A stretch of DNA of 7,694 nucleotides from an uncultured Alphaproteobacteria bacterium (GCA_900540425.1 UQFU01000077.1:1-7694); one strand, 5' to 3'; positions 1 to 7,390 are shown, numbered from the stretch's first letter. Notes: generated by a model from the sequence alone, not told the origin. Translations and numbers: made by a program.

Positions 1-52
1 TGAGTTTTTCGAGACCCGCTAAAACTGCTCTAATAACCCAAAATACGAACTT
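1..52. other. Non-coding or undetermined flank downstream of recJ
   Basis: This is the stretch between the window edge and the recJ stop codon. No gene can be assigned. There is a weak inverted repeat, AGTTTT at 3-8 against AAAACT at 21-26, with a 12-base loop. It has no clear U-tract on the minus strand, so it is a poor candidate for a recJ terminator. A plus-strand frame ending in TAA at 20-22 could be the tail of a convergent gene, but only six codons are visible. Confidence 0.3.
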
Positions 53-1816
53 TTAGAGGACGTCTTCTATAATAAACTGCACTCCTCTCCTCCCCATCCA
101 GTTATCCTGACGCAATGTCCCGATAACATTCAAAGGAGAACCGTGGCTTTTCAACAACGCCATGCCGGCTTCTGTATCCGCCATTCGAAACGCCATGGCT
201 TTAAGGTTCCCGCCGGCAGCAGAACTGAGAAAACACCGGATATGTCCCCCGCTCCCCATCAAAGAAGCCTTAGAAACCTTTACTTTCGGAAGAATAATCC
301 GCGGCTCGGCGTTCTGGGCGCCAAAAGGCTCCAGCAGGGAAAGTTCTTCGGCCAACTCCGGCGTTGCCCCGCCTACGTCCAAAACGCCGTCGGCCTCAAC
401 AACCGGCACAATCGCCTCTTTTCCCAAACGCTCCTGCACATATTCCCCGGCAAATTTGCGGAATTCTTCAATCTTGTCTTCATTCAGCGAAAAACCCGCC
501 GCCATTGTATGCCCGCCGCCTTTGGTCAAAATGCCTTTTTCTTTGGCCGCCATAACCAAAGCTCCAAGATCAACGCCCGGAACCGAACGTGCCGACCCCT
601 TGACCTCGTCGGCTTCAATCGACATCACAAAAGCCGGCAGACTATAACGTTCCTTAAGCTTTCCGGCGACAATGCCGATAACCCCCTGATGCCAATCGTC
701 CCCGGCGGCAAACGCAATCGGATATTCCTGAGGCGTCCCCTCAAGAATTTCTATGGCCTTGAGCAATACATAACCCTCTATTTCCTTGCGTTTATCATTA
801 AAATTATTCAACTGCTGCGCCAGATTTTCCGCCAGAAAAGCATCTTTGGCGCAAAGCAGCTTGTTTCCGAGTGAAGCTTCGCCAACCCGCCCGCAGGCAT
901 TTATCCTCGGTCCCAAAACAAAACCAAGATGATAAGCCGAAGGGGCTTCCGTAATCCCGGATTTCTCAAACAACGCTTTTAATCCCGGATTATTGCGCAA
1001 AGACATGACCTTCAGCCCCTGGCGCACATACGCCCGGTTTAGCCCTAACAGCGGCACCACATCGCAGACCGTCCCCAAAGCCACCAAATCCAGCCAGTTC
1101 ATCAAATTAGGCTCCGCCCGCCCCTCATAAAAATTTTGTCCGCGCAATTCTCTGTTGACCGCAACCGCCGTCAAAAAAACGACGCCGACGGCAGCCATGT
1201 ATTTCAAATACTCAACCGGATTTTCTTCGTCCAAACGCTTGGGATTAACAACCGCATAAATCTTCGGCAGCCGTGCTTCCGCCTCATGATGATCCAAAAC
1301 AATCACATCCAACCCGCGTTCCACGCCGTATTCCAACACATCAAAAGCCGTTGTGCCGCAGTCGACCGTAATCAGCAAATCGGCACCGTTTTGCACAAAC
1401 TCGTCCACAGCCTGACGGCTTGGGCCATAACCTTCATCTCTTTCGGGAATATGAATCATCGGTTCAACGCCGACGCTTTCCAAAAACAAACGCAGAACCG
1501 AAGTCGAAGTCGCCCCGTCAACGTCATAATCGCCGATAATGGCGACTTTCTGATGTTCGGATACTGCTCTGGCAATCCGCTTGGCCGCCTTTTCCATATC
1601 TTTCAGCACAAAAGGATTCGGCATCAGATTCTGCAGCTTGGGATACAAAAAGTCATTAACCTCATTTTCATTGATTTTACGCGCAGCCAATATTCTTGCC
1701 ACCAACGGCGACAGACCGAATTTTTGCGCAATCAACTCTGCCTGCCGGTCATCAGCCGGCGTTAGCCGCCATAAATTTCCGTTCAGAGATTTTGTATTCT
1801 CAAATTCCAAACTCAC
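53..1816 (-). CDS. recJ: Single-stranded-DNA-specific exonuclease RecJ
   Basis: RecJ degrades single-stranded DNA 5' to 3' in the cytoplasm. In characterised bacteria it works in RecF-pathway recombination, mismatch repair and base-excision repair. The 587 residues match the family's usual length (E. coli about 577). The DHH phosphoesterase core is intact: GDYDVDG at 95-101 (Asp96, Asp98, Asp100), RDEGYG at 126-131, VDCGTT at 151-156, the DHH triad at 175-177, and CDVVPL with Asp252. GPRINACGR at 302-310 follows. The DHHA1 half shows HQGVIGIVAG from 376, GSARS from 407 and GGGHTMAAG at 433-441. The C-terminal OB-like domain (about 470-587) contains LLEPFGAQNAEP at 494-505. All metal-ligand motifs are present, so activity is expected. 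The start is GTG at 1816-1814, preceded by AGGG at 1829-1826 with 9 bases between. The gene lies 11 bases after the lipoprotein gene and is probably co-transcribed with it. No frameshift or truncation is seen. The family assignment is secure; the operon is inference. Confidence 0.97.
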   Translation of the reverse strand: MSLEFENTKSLNGNLWRLTPADDRQAELIAQKFGLSPLVARILAARKINENEVNDFLYPKLQNLMPNPFVLKDMEKAAKRIARAVSEHQKVAIIGDYDVDGATSTSVLRLFLESVGVEPMIHIPERDEGYGPSRQAVDEFVQNGADLLITVDCGTTAFDVLEYGVERGLDVIVLDHHEAEARLPKIYAVVNPKRLDEENPVEYLKYMAAVGVVFLTAVAVNRELRGQNFYEGRAEPNLMNWLDLVALGTVCDVVPLLGLNRAYVRQGLKVMSLRNNPGLKALFEKSGITEAPSAYHLGFVLGPRINACGRVGEASLGNKLLCAKDAFLAENLAQQLNNFNDKRKEIEGYVLLKAIEILEGTPQEYPIAFAAGDDWHQGVIGIVAGKLKERYSLPAFVMSIEADEVKGSARSVPGVDLGALVMAAKEKGILTKGGGHTMAAGFSLNEDKIEEFRKFAGEYVQERLGKEAIVPVVEADGVLDVGGATPELAEELSLLEPFGAQNAEPRIILPKVKVSKASLMGSGGHIRCFLSSAAGGNLKAMAFRMADTEAGMALLKSHGSPLNVIGTLRQDNWMGRRGVQFIIEDVL

Positions 1817-1825
1817 TCTTGCTTA

Positions 1826-1830
1826 CCCTA
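1826..1830 (-). promoter_or_regulatory. recJ ribosome-binding site overlapping the upstream stop codon
   Basis: The minus strand reads TAGGG, where TAG is the stop codon of the upstream lipoprotein gene and AGGG is the only purine-rich tract ahead of the recJ GTG. Nine bases separate it from the GTG. Ribosomes finishing the first gene would sit on this site, which suggests translational coupling. The modest Shine-Dalgarno and the GTG start suggest low RecJ output; that is inference. Confidence 0.6.
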
Positions 1831-2586
1831 ATAACTGACATAAATTTCCGCCCGGCGGTTCAAACGCTCGCCTTCGGGCATAACCTCCAAATAGGCGGGA
1901 GCCGTATCGGACAAAGCCTCAACGGTAATGTTCCGGGCAGGAACGCCGGCTCTCCGCAGCGCAGCGGCAACATTTTCCGCACGTTCGGAAGATATCTTGA
2001 AATTAGCCATCTTGTGCGTCACAATATCCGTATTGCGCGTCCGGCTGGAAGCATAGCCCAAAACCCTGATACGGGCGTTGTTATTCTTAACCAGGTTTGC
2101 CGCCTCGCGGATTTTTGCATTATATTCGGGGCTGACATAGGCGCTGCCGTTGTCAAAATAAATTGTTTCCAAGCGATAGGTAACGCTGGGTTCAAACTCT
2201 TCTTCCTCTTTGCCGTTTTCTTCTTTTGGAGCCGTTTGGGCGGCAGCGGCCTCATTCTGTTCGAACAAAGGCTTTACCGGTTCGGTTTTTTTATCGGCTG
2301 CAGCCGTTTTCTCGACCGGCTTACCACTTCCGGCAGCATCTTTTCTTTTTTCCGTTACCGGCACCACATCGGCAAAAACATCGTCCTCATCAGGCATTTC
2401 CTCATAAGCTGCGTTTTTCTCATCAGAGCCAAGCCCCTCGCCTTCCTTAATCACCTTTCTGCCGGATTCGGAAACGCTTATACTGTCATCTTCAATCACC
2501 TCCGGAAAAACCGCGGTCGAACACCCCGCCAACAAAACAATCGCCGTGACGGTAAACAAACTCTTCAAAATCTTCTGCAGCATCAT
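1828..2586 (-). CDS. OmpA-family outer-membrane lipoprotein
   Basis: This is a predicted lipoprotein of 252 residues with a C-terminal OmpA/Pal-type peptidoglycan-associated domain. The N-terminus is a lipoprotein signal: a basic start (MMLQKILK), a hydrophobic stretch and the lipobox LLAGC with Cys22 as the lipidated residue. Residues about 30-133 form a low-complexity acidic and Ala/Glu/Lys-rich linker, likely disordered and able to reach across the periplasm. The OmpA-like domain runs from about 136 to 252, with YFDNGSAYVSP at 143-153, an ISSERAENVAAALRRAGVP block around 198-216, and NRRAEIYVSY at the end. Where OmpA/Pal proteins usually have GHTD, this protein has GYAS (178-181), so the acidic residue that contacts diaminopimelate in characterised homologues is missing. 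The basic partner Arg202 is present. Two adjacent ATGs occur (2586 and 2583); the first is better placed behind GAGGG at 2600-2596. It is probably the first gene of an operon with recJ. The domain call is firm; binding to peptidoglycan is less sure. Confidence 0.9.
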   Translation of the reverse strand: MMLQKILKSLFTVTAIVLLAGCSTAVFPEVIEDDSISVSESGRKVIKEGEGLGSDEKNAAYEEMPDEDDVFADVVPVTEKRKDAAGSGKPVEKTAAADKKTEPVKPLFEQNEAAAAQTAPKEENGKEEEEFEPSVTYRLETIYFDNGSAYVSPEYNAKIREAANLVKNNNARIRVLGYASSRTRNTDIVTHKMANFKISSERAENVAAALRRAGVPARNITVEALSDTAPAYLEVMPEGERLNRRAEIYVSY

Positions 2587-2604
2587 GGAAACTAACCCTC
2601 ATAA

Positions 2605-2635
2605 AAATACAATAAGCTACTGTATAAATACAATA
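2605..2635. repeat. Pair of 10-base direct repeats, 21 bases apart, upstream of the lipoprotein gene
   Basis: AAATACAATA occurs at 2605-2614 and again at 2626-2635, exactly 21 bases apart, which is about two helical turns. The first copy lies 18 bases before the lipoprotein ATG at 2586. The region is AT-rich and no convincing -35/-10 pair can be chosen for that gene: TATTTT- and TTATAC-like boxes both appear on the minus strand. The repeats could be a regulator site or part of a duplicated promoter, but chance in AT-rich DNA is not excluded. Confidence 0.4.
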
Positions 2636-2666
2636 CCAATCCGCATAACACAAGCACAAAAACAGA

Positions 2667-2682
2667 ATTAAAAACAATTTTA
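2667..2682. promoter_or_regulatory. Secondary operator-like half-site
   Basis: The 9-mer ATTAAAAAC at 2667-2675 is identical to the left arm of the perfect inverted repeat at 2706-2726 and lies 39 bases upstream of it. Here the right arm is degenerate; only TAAAA (2669-2673) pairs with TTTTA (2678-2682). It may be a weaker second binding site for the same protein. The sequence is AT-rich, so confidence is limited. Confidence 0.3.
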
Positions 2683-2705
2683 GGAACAATTATTTTCCCC
2701 TGCCG

Positions 2706-2726
2706 ATTAAAAACATTGTTTTTAAT
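2706..2726. promoter_or_regulatory. Perfect 9+9 inverted repeat, candidate operator
   Basis: ATTAAAAAC (2706-2714) and GTTTTTAAT (2718-2726) are exact reverse complements around a 3-base centre, ATT. The right arm overlaps the proposed -35 box (2716-2721) of the Panacea-like gene's promoter, so a dimeric protein bound here would block RNA polymerase. Antitoxins and small regulators often repress their own operon in this way. That this gene's product is the binder is inference only. It is not a terminator, since no U-tract follows the stem. Confidence 0.5.
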
Positions 2727-2744
2727 GACTAAATAAGATATAGT
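2716..2744 (+). promoter_or_regulatory. Candidate promoter for the Panacea-like/DUF192 operon
   Basis: TTGTTT (2716-2721) and TATAGT (2739-2744) are separated by exactly 17 bases and match 3 of 6 and 5 of 6 consensus bases. The predicted transcript would start near 2751 and carry a leader of about 22 bases with a clear Shine-Dalgarno. The -10 box contains the GTG at 2743, which argues against that GTG as a start codon. Confidence 0.5.
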
Positions 2745-2760
2745 GACAGTATTAAACTGC

Positions 2761-2767
2761 AAAGGAG
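2761..2767 (+). promoter_or_regulatory. Ribosome-binding site that fixes the start at 2773
   Basis: AAAGGAG lies 5 bases before the ATG at 2773 and is the best Shine-Dalgarno in this intergenic region. The in-frame GTG at 2743 has none and falls within the -10 box, so the start at 2773 is chosen. Confidence 0.8.
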
Positions 2768-2772
2768 CCCAA

Positions 2773-3360
2773 ATGCAAACTGCCGCTACTGATTCCTCCC
2801 TGGAGGTCGCTTCCTGGTTTTTGAACCGGGCCAGAAGCGAAGATTGGCTTTTGGAACACGAAAAACTGCAAAGCCTGTTGTTTCTGGCGCAAATGCACTA
2901 CCTGGCCACCCACCCGCAAACCCTGCTGATGCCAAGCCTTTTTATATCAGGCAGCAACGGTTATGCAGAACCGGTGATTGCCAAACTGCATGCTGCCGGC
3001 CAACTGCCGGAAGTAGCGATTCGCTTTTCTCCGGAAATCGATGCCTTTCTTGAGAAAATCTGGAACATATACGGCCTCATGAGTAATCGCCAAATAAACG
3101 GTCTGATTGAAGAACGCATCGGCAGTTCTGACTCTTCCGGCTCCCAAAAAACGATTGTCGATTTTAAAACTTTAGTTGAAAAATTTAAATCAAATAGTAA
3201 AATAAATACCAGAAAAGCAGGTTCGGAACCTAAAAATAAGCCCGCCGCGGCTTGGCCCGCAAAAGTAATGCTTTCGCAAAACGGGCCGGTTGTCGTTTCA
3301 CAGTGGAAACCTCGAAAACTTCTTGCCAAAAACGCTGCCGCCGCCAAAATACAGAGCTGA
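2773..3360 (+). CDS. Panacea/DUF4065-like (SocA/GepA-type) small protein
   Basis: A 195-residue soluble protein with no signal peptide or membrane segment. Residues about 8-115 resemble the Panacea domain (DUF4065): an opening helix (LEVASWFLNRA), the family-typical KLQSLLFLAQMHYLA at 31-45, and a segment around FSPEIDAFLEKIWNIYG at 85-101 corresponding to the family's late helices. The usual AW-x-x-GPV motif is replaced by SGSNGYAEPV at 59-68, so it is a divergent member. After about 117 comes a Ser/Lys-rich linker and a basic tail containing VMLSQNGPVVVSQWKPRKL (165-183), not recognised from any named domain. Known Panacea proteins include antitoxins that neutralise varied toxins and Caulobacter SocA, a proteolytic adaptor for toxin SocB. 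No toxin gene is adjacent here; the next gene, 34 bases on, is a DUF192 lipoprotein. A solitary regulator or adaptor is equally possible. Start choice is firm; family call is moderate; function unknown. Confidence 0.65.
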   Translation: MQTAATDSSLEVASWFLNRARSEDWLLEHEKLQSLLFLAQMHYLATHPQTLLMPSLFISGSNGYAEPVIAKLHAAGQLPEVAIRFSPEIDAFLEKIWNIYGLMSNRQINGLIEERIGSSDSSGSQKTIVDFKTLVEKFKSNSKINTRKAGSEPKNKPAAAWPAKVMLSQNGPVVVSQWKPRKLLAKNAAAAKIQS

Positions 3361-3394
3361 AAAATATCCTTCCTGCCCATAAGGAGATTAAGAT

Positions 3395-3856
3395 ATGACT
3401 AAACTGATTAAAACTTTTGCCCTTTGTCTGCTTTTGCTCGGCTGCTCGGCCGAAAAAGACTACAACACGGCAATCATAACCGCCAAAGGCGAAGTGCACT
3501 ACAATCTGGAAACTGCCGCAACTCCCGAACAACAGGCTAAAGGACTGATGAACAGAACATCTCTCTCCAAAGACGGCGGCATGATCTTCGTCATCAACCC
3601 CATCCGCCGCGTTACCATGTGGATGAAAGATACCAAAATTCCGCTTGATATCATCTTCATCAACCCGGAAGCAAAAATCGTCAAAATTGTTGAAAATGCG
3701 ACCCCGATGTCCGAAGAGCACCTGGTTTCAGCGGAACCGGTTCGTGCCGTAATTGAAATCAGCGGCGGTTCCGCCCAAAAATACGGCATCAAAGTCGGAG
3801 ACAAGGTCAAAAATGCCGCGCTTGGCAATATGCCCGCCCCTAAAACAGAACAATAA
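3395..3856 (+). CDS. DUF192-family lipoprotein
   Basis: A 153-residue protein of the DUF192 family, whose biochemical function is not established. Residues 1-17 form a lipoprotein signal with lipobox LLGC and Cys17 as the predicted lipidated residue. The mature part is therefore in the periplasm, anchored to a membrane. The DUF192 body covers about 32-142 and carries the family landmarks: TPEQQAKGLMNR at 43-54, GGMIFVI from 61, MWMKDTKIPLDIIFIN at 75-90, KIVKIVENATPMS at 94-106, AVIEISGG at 118-125 and GIKVGDKV at 131-138. Length and motif order are normal for the family. AAGGAG at 3381-3386 lies 8 bases before the ATG. It begins 34 bases after the Panacea-like gene on the same strand, has no separate promoter that I can see, and is followed at once by a terminator. 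It is most simply the second gene of a two-gene operon. Confidence 0.9.
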   Translation: MTKLIKTFALCLLLLGCSAEKDYNTAIITAKGEVHYNLETAATPEQQAKGLMNRTSLSKDGGMIFVINPIRRVTMWMKDTKIPLDIIFINPEAKIVKIVENATPMSEEHLVSAEPVRAVIEISGGSAQKYGIKVGDKVKNAALGNMPAPKTEQ

Positions 3857-3870
3857 GTCTTACTGCCCGA

Positions 3871-3897
3871 AAGCTCCGTAACAACGGAGCTTTTTTT
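3871..3897 (+). terminator. Rho-independent terminator
   Basis: An 8-base-pair stem, AAGCTCCG (3871-3878) with CGGAGCTT (3885-3892), encloses a TAACAA loop and runs into seven Ts at 3891-3897. It begins 14 bases after the DUF192 stop codon. mfd ends only 11 bases beyond on the other strand. Read on the minus strand the same hairpin is followed by only TTT, so it would be a weaker terminator for mfd. Confidence 0.9.
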
Positions 3898-3907
3898 AAC
3901 GGCATTC

Positions 3908-6900
3908 TTATTTTTTCAACAAACCGGCCAAACGGGCGGCAAAATTTTTGATTGTCTCTACCCGGACAGCATAGCTCTCCAAATTGCGTTCAATAAACAG
4001 CCGTTGGTCCGGGCGAACCTTAATGACGCCAAACGAGCGCTTAATCAGATCCAAAAGTTTTTCCGGCTCGGCAAAAACATTATTGCGGAAAGAAATCAAA
4101 ATGCCTTTTGCGCCGGCGTCAATCTTGTCAATATTTGCCTGTTTACACATCAGTTTGATTTCAACAGTCTTCAAAAGGTTGTCCACCTCGTCGGGCAGCT
4201 TGCCGAAACGGTCAATAAGCTCTTCCCGCATATCGGCAATAGCCTCGGTATCGGCAATTTCGCCAATCCGCTTGTACAACCCCAGCCGTACCCCCAAATC
4301 ACGCACATAAGTTTCCGGAATCATAATCGGGATGCCGGTCGTAATCTGGGGCGCCCATTCCTCCGCCGCAACCGCTTCCGGACTGAACTCGCCGGATTTC
4401 AGGCGGCGGATTTCCTCTTCCAGCATATGCTCATACAAGGCAATTCCCACTTCTTTAATATGCCCGGACTGTTCTTCGCCCAAAATATTTCCCGAACCGC
4501 GGATATCCATATCATGGCTAGCCAAAGAAAAACCGGCCCCCAGCGTATCCAAAGCCTGCAGAATACTCAGACGCCGCTCGGCAACGGGTTTGAGGGCTTT
4601 CTGCTTGGGAACCGTAAAATAGCAGTAGCCGCGCAACTTGCCGCGTCCGATACGCCCACGCAGCTGATAAAGCTGCGCCAGCCCGAACATATCGGCCCGG
4701 TGAACAATCATGGTGTTGACGCTCGGCATATCAATCCCCGATTCGATAATCGTGGTCGAAAGCAGCAAGTCTGCCTTGCCGTCGGCAAAATCGTTCATCA
4801 CCGTTTCCAGCTGTTTTACCGGCATTTGCCCATGCGCCACCGCAATCCTGATATCCGGAACCAATTCGCGCAAATCCTTTTCCACCCCGAAAATATCCGA
4901 AACCCGCGGACAAACAAAAAACACCTGCCCGCCGCGATACTTCTCCCGATAGATCGCTTCCTTAATCATGACACGGTCAAACGGCATGACAAACGTGCGC
5001 GCCGCCAAACGGTCAACCGGCGGCGTGGCGATAATGCTGAGCTGCTTAACGCCGGTCAGCGACAACTGCAAAGTCCGCGGGATCGGCGTTGCCGTCAGGG
5101 TCAGGACATGAACGTCAGACTTAAACTGTTTCAGCTTTTCCTTATGCGCAACGCCAAAATGCTGTTCCTCGTCAATAATCAACAAGCCCAAATTGCAAAA
5201 TTTGACGTCTTTGGCTAATAATGCATGCGTTCCGATTACAATTTCAACCGCCCCGTCAGCCAGCCCCTGCTTTGTCTCCGCCGCTTCCTTCGGCGTTACC
5301 AGACGTGACAACATCCGTACCCGGATTGGAAAACCTTCCAAACGCTTTTTGAAATTATAATAATGCTGCCGCGCCAGCAAAGTCGTCGGCACGATCAAAG
5401 CCACCTGGGCGCCGGAAACCGCCACCGCAAACGCCGCCCGCAGCGCCACCTCGGTCTTGCCGAAACCGACGTCACCGCATACCAGCCTGTCCATCGGAAT
5501 TCCGCAGTTCAAATCCTGCAAAACGTCCGCAATCGCATTAAGCTGGTCGTCCGTCTCGTTATAAGGAAATTTGGAACAAAATTCATCATACAGCCCTTGC
5601 GGCGGCACAAATGCCTCGGCTTTTTTCAAATGCCGCTCAGCCGCAATCCGGATAAGCTTTTCGGCAATGTCGCGAATACGCTGCTTGACTTTGGCTTTTT
5701 TGGCCTGCCACGCCAAACCGCCGATAGTGTCAAGCTGAATATTGTCATCCTCTATGCCGTACCGGGAAATCACGTCAATATTTTCTACCGGAACAAACAA
5801 CTTGGCATCATTGGCATATAAGATTTTCAAACAATCGTGGGGCGCCCCGCCGGCCATAATGTTTTCCAAGCCCAAAAACTTGCCGATACCATGCTCAATA
5901 TGAACCACTAATTCCCCGACGCTCAAAGCCGAAACGTCAGCGATAAAATCCTTGGAAGAAACTTTTTTTGCCGTTCGGCGATGCTGACGCTCGCCCAAAA
6001 TATCCTGTTCCGAAACCAGACACCAGCCGTCGCCCCGAAAACCGTGCGCCAAATTGGCCACCACCAAAACAACTTTGCTCTTGGCCTTGCCGACTGCTTC
6101 TTCCCAGCTTTCGGCAAAGGTCATATCTGCCGTTTCATATTCGCTCATAAGCGAAAACAAACGTTCCCGCGACCCTTCCGAATAAGCAAAAACAATCCGC
6201 CGCAGCTTTTTATATTCACTCAGATAATCTTTCAGCTCGCTGTATACCTGCCCGGGATTGATACTTTTGTTAAAAGAAAAATCCCGCGACGGAACAACGC
6301 CCGCATTCGCAACTCTCTCATCATCGGGAATACTCAACGGCGTCAACCGGACAACACGGCGCGGCATCAGAATTCTGGCAAATTGCTCCGGACGCAGATA
6401 AAGCAGCTCCGGGCTCACCGGACGATAAGCGTCAGCTTCGGCTGTCGATTTAACTTCCAGCGCCTCCAGCCGGGCTCTGTAGTAATCGGCCACGCTTTCG
6501 GCTTTGGCTGCCGCCGCATCGTCAACATTCTTGCCGCAAACGACATATGCCGCCGGCAGATAATCGAATAACGTCGGCAGCGGATCTTCATAAAAGAACG
6601 GCAGCCAGTTCTCCATGCCGATATATTTGCGCCCTGCTGAAATCGCTTCGTAAATTTCATCATCTTTGAATGCCGCCCCGAAAGCTTCACGATATTTGCC
6701 GCGAAAAGTCTTAATCGTATTAGCGTCAAGCAACGCCTCGCTCATCACCTTAAAAGAATAAGATTTCAGCTCTCCGGTCGTCCGCTGGCTCATTGCATCA
6801 AAAGTCCTGATGCGTTCTACCTCATCGTCAAACAGATCAAGGCGCAAAGGCTCCGTCGTTCCTACCGGAAAAATATCTATAATATCGCCGCGTACGGCAT

Positions 6901-7381
6901 ATTCGCCCGGCTCCATCACCTGCTCGACCCGATTGTAGCCATTAACTGCCGCATAATGCAGAAACTCGTTAAAATCCAGTTTTTTGCCAACCGCCACGTC
7001 TTTAAACGAATTGCGAAAAATCTTTGCCGGCGGCAGCTTTTGCAAAACTGCGCCGATACTGCTGACAATCAGCCGTGGCTTTTTCGGGCTGGGATTCATC
7101 ACCAACTCGGAAAGCGTCTCAATCCGCTGCGCCACGATACTGACATTTGGCGAAACCCGGTCATAAGGAACCGTATCCCAGGCCGGAAAACGCAAAACCC
7201 TGGCTTCCGGCATCATAAAATCAAGCAAATCGGCCGTCCGTGCCAGTTCGTTTCCGTCAGAAACAATATACAAAATATCAGCCTTGGCCTTCTTCAGCCA
7301 GCTGCTCAACAAAAAGGCATCATAACCTTCCGGTACTGACGAAACCGTACAGCCGGACAATTTCTCAATTTCATCAAACAT
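3908..7381 (-). CDS. mfd: Transcription-repair coupling factor Mfd
   Basis: Mfd is an ATP-driven DNA translocase that displaces RNA polymerase stalled at lesions and recruits UvrA. With the start chosen here the protein has 1157 residues (E. coli 1148). The UvrB-like N-terminal module includes FPAWDTVPYDRVSPN at 65-79 and EYAVRGDIIDIFP around 160-172. The RNA-polymerase-interacting (CarD-like) domain is at about 484-546, from GELVVHIEHGIGKFLGLE. The helicase motor has Walker A GDVGFGKTE at 636-644, DEEQ at 737-740, TATPIPRT at 763-770 and QLRGRIGR at 906-913. The TRG translocation motif lies around 947-991, and the C-terminal autoinhibitory domain follows from about 1020. All motor motifs are intact. 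The frame stays open 64 codons upstream to 7573, but those codons run into a hairpin repeat array. The ATG at 7381 gives the normal N-terminus (MFDEIEKLSG, then VPEGYDAFLL) of alphaproteobacterial homologues. It has no Shine-Dalgarno; a promoter sits directly upstream. It converges on the DUF192 gene. Confidence 0.97.
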   Translation of the reverse strand: MFDEIEKLSGCTVSSVPEGYDAFLLSSWLKKAKADILYIVSDGNELARTADLLDFMMPEARVLRFPAWDTVPYDRVSPNVSIVAQRIETLSELVMNPSPKKPRLIVSSIGAVLQKLPPAKIFRNSFKDVAVGKKLDFNEFLHYAAVNGYNRVEQVMEPGEYAVRGDIIDIFPVGTTEPLRLDLFDDEVERIRTFDAMSQRTTGELKSYSFKVMSEALLDANTIKTFRGKYREAFGAAFKDDEIYEAISAGRKYIGMENWLPFFYEDPLPTLFDYLPAAYVVCGKNVDDAAAAKAESVADYYRARLEALEVKSTAEADAYRPVSPELLYLRPEQFARILMPRRVVRLTPLSIPDDERVANAGVVPSRDFSFNKSINPGQVYSELKDYLSEYKKLRRIVFAYSEGSRERLFSLMSEYETADMTFAESWEEAVGKAKSKVVLVVANLAHGFRGDGWCLVSEQDILGERQHRRTAKKVSSKDFIADVSALSVGELVVHIEHGIGKFLGLENIMAGGAPHDCLKILYANDAKLFVPVENIDVISRYGIEDDNIQLDTIGGLAWQAKKAKVKQRIRDIAEKLIRIAAERHLKKAEAFVPPQGLYDEFCSKFPYNETDDQLNAIADVLQDLNCGIPMDRLVCGDVGFGKTEVALRAAFAVAVSGAQVALIVPTTLLARQHYYNFKKRLEGFPIRVRMLSRLVTPKEAAETKQGLADGAVEIVIGTHALLAKDVKFCNLGLLIIDEEQHFGVAHKEKLKQFKSDVHVLTLTATPIPRTLQLSLTGVKQLSIIATPPVDRLAARTFVMPFDRVMIKEAIYREKYRGGQVFFVCPRVSDIFGVEKDLRELVPDIRIAVAHGQMPVKQLETVMNDFADGKADLLLSTTIIESGIDMPSVNTMIVHRADMFGLAQLYQLRGRIGRGKLRGYCYFTVPKQKALKPVAERRLSILQALDTLGAGFSLASHDMDIRGSGNILGEEQSGHIKEVGIALYEHMLEEEIRRLKSGEFSPEAVAAEEWAPQITTGIPIMIPETYVRDLGVRLGLYKRIGEIADTEAIADMREELIDRFGKLPDEVDNLLKTVEIKLMCKQANIDKIDAGAKGILISFRNNVFAEPEKLLDLIKRSFGVIKVRPDQRLFIERNLESYAVRVETIKNFAARLAGLLKK

Positions 7382-7390
7382 AGCAGCAAA

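Noticed and set aside
1..52. tRNA or small RNA downstream of recJ
   Set aside because: No cloverleaf, T-loop motif or convincing terminator could be found in the 52 bases available.
143..1765. Plus-strand open frames of 243 and 209 residues opposite recJ
   Set aside because: All conserved RecJ motifs lie on the minus strand throughout this stretch; the opposite frames show no domain and biased composition.
1696..2595. 299-residue plus-strand open frame across the ompA-like gene and the recJ start
   Set aside because: It overlaps two well-supported minus-strand genes, including a clear lipobox and OmpA domain, and has no domain of its own.
2706..2726. Terminator at the perfect inverted repeat
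   Set aside because: The stem is almost entirely A/T and no T-tract follows it on either strand beyond the stem itself; its position over a -35 box fits an operator better.
2743..2772. GTG at 2743 as the start of the Panacea-like gene
   Set aside because: It lies within the proposed -10 box and has no Shine-Dalgarno, while AAAGGAG sits 5 bases ahead of the ATG at 2773.
4004..5218. 404-residue plus-strand open frame opposite mfd
   Set aside because: It is wholly antisense to intact Mfd motor motifs, its translation is rich in Asn, Gln, His and Arg with no recognisable domain, and no ribosome-binding site supports it. It is a shadow of mfd codon use.
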